64,000 nucleotides of DNA from Cymodocea nodosa. Taxonomy: Eukaryota > Streptophyta > Magnoliopsida > Alismatales > Cymodoceaceae. Shown piece after piece: positions 63,123-64,000 of the stretch (positions are counted from its first letter, which is position 1; the number at the start of each line of letters is the position of its first letter). The DNA is taken from the NCBI GenBank assembly GCA_036874045.1, contig CM072335.1:4236001-4300000 (forward strand), read 5' to 3'. The position numbers and the translations under genes are program-made. The notes under the pieces are model-generated. The model saw only the letters and a program-made list of their open reading frames with translations, was not told the origin of the DNA and did no database searches.

Positions 63123-64000
63123 GTTATATACATATATCATCTTACCATACTTATTAAGGTTCTAAGGCTTTGGTGGTCACTTAGGCACCATTTTTATTTT
63201 TCTTTCAACTTTCAGAGTTTAATTCATTTATATTCATATAAATAATGTAATTAATTAATATATAAAATTTGAAGGGAAATAAACATCAAATAATCAATAA
63301 ACATAAAAATCCTAGTATTCAACACACATGTAGTTCATGTACTAACTTAAGTCATAATTCATTTCAAAAGTAAAGGTCTAAATGTAATAAAAAAAATAAT
63401 CAATGACTCTCTTTATCCTTTAAGAAATCATAGAAGTGAGTTTCAAAATAAAAATTTCATCATCCAATACTTCTTCCTCTTAATCTTCGTCAAAATCTTC
63501 CCAATTTTCTTCTTTTTCTTCCACAAGGAGTGCTTTTCCTTGCATACATTTTTAAATTTTTTCACATCCCTTTGCATGCCCATGAGTGCAACCTCTTGAT
63601 GATGGAGAATGTGAGGAAGGTTGTGTAGTCCCCTCTCTTTTACCACAACCCAATTTGAACTCCAAAACAATTAAACCTCATTAGCATGTGTTTGTGTGAG
63701 ACCATCTTCACCATATACATTTATTTGCCAACTTTTGTATCTCTGGAGTCCATTCACCACTGTATTTGTGTTGTCAATATGTATAGGATTGAAATTCCCA
63801 TCATTGTTTCATAGATGCCTAGTATGAAATCTTTCATATTGGTATTTGTTGTAGACTTGTAGTTGGCAAACACGAGCTTGTCTAATATTCTTTGCTCTAT
63901 ATGACCCTTCTATTGGTGTGATTCTATCATAAGAGCAAAACATTTAAGAAATATAAGTGACTAAATGGCTAATGATATACAGAAAATTTAAAAACGACAT
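63123..64000. other. Long topoisomerase I intron with probable transposon-derived insertion
   Basis: At least 878 bp of intron is visible, against 116-477 bp for the preceding introns. No exon of the enzyme is seen. On the minus strand at about 63790-63960 a degenerate stretch reads RILDKLVFANYKSTTNTN, which resembles the C-terminal dimerisation region of hAT transposases. An acidic stretch (EEKEENWEDFDED) and an open frame (63443-63670) follow on the same strand. The family assignment is tentative and no element ends were found. Confidence 0.3.

Overview
This is nuclear DNA from a flowering plant. It has intron-rich genes of plant-specific architecture, AT-rich spacers, degenerate Ty1/copia elements and PIF/Harbinger relics. 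The gene flavour suggests a monocot, perhaps Zingiberales/Musaceae, but that is an impression, not a demonstrated placement.

Four host genes are well supported. (1) An alpha/beta-hydrolase on the minus strand enters from the left edge; six coding exons are visible (353-3164) and two of its introns use GC-AG splice sites. (2) A single-exon TM9SF/EMP70 endomembrane nonaspanin lies on the minus strand at 6881-8809. (3) A Sec14-nodulin phosphatidylinositol-transfer protein (SFH type) lies on the plus strand at 37418-42802, with 14 coding exons whose phases all close to give 633 aa; one of its introns is also GC-AG. (4) The 5' part of nuclear DNA topoisomerase I (plus strand, 60425 to beyond 63122) runs off the right edge inside a long intron. 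These are housekeeping genes with no obvious shared pathway or operon-like logic.

The stretches between them are repeat-rich. 12.2-13.3 kb holds a dead PIF/Harbinger transposase, 13.45-13.83 kb a TRIM-like miniature LTR element, and 13.95-14.44 kb a ~67-bp tandem array. 16.8-21.9 kb holds a minus-strand copia fossil with an extra inverted LTR at its end. 24.24-28.66 kb is a plus-strand copia fossil with a clean 5-bp target-site duplication. 46.22-53.14 kb is a third copia fossil, and 53.66-58.2 kb a fourth, truncated at its 3' end. From 28.7 to 36.3 kb there is an 8-kb gene-less stretch with several GC-rich islands upstream of the SFH gene.

The most interesting structure is at 51285-52928. 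This 1.64-kb segment has matched terminal inverted repeats, a TTA duplication on each side and subterminal repeats, all typical of a PIF/Harbinger non-autonomous transposon. It sits just upstream of the 3' LTR of the third copia fossil. It carries the first coding exon of urate oxidase (uricase) with its splice donor, but no later exon that I can see. I read it as a Pack-type (gene-fragment-capturing) PIF element nested in a copia fossil.
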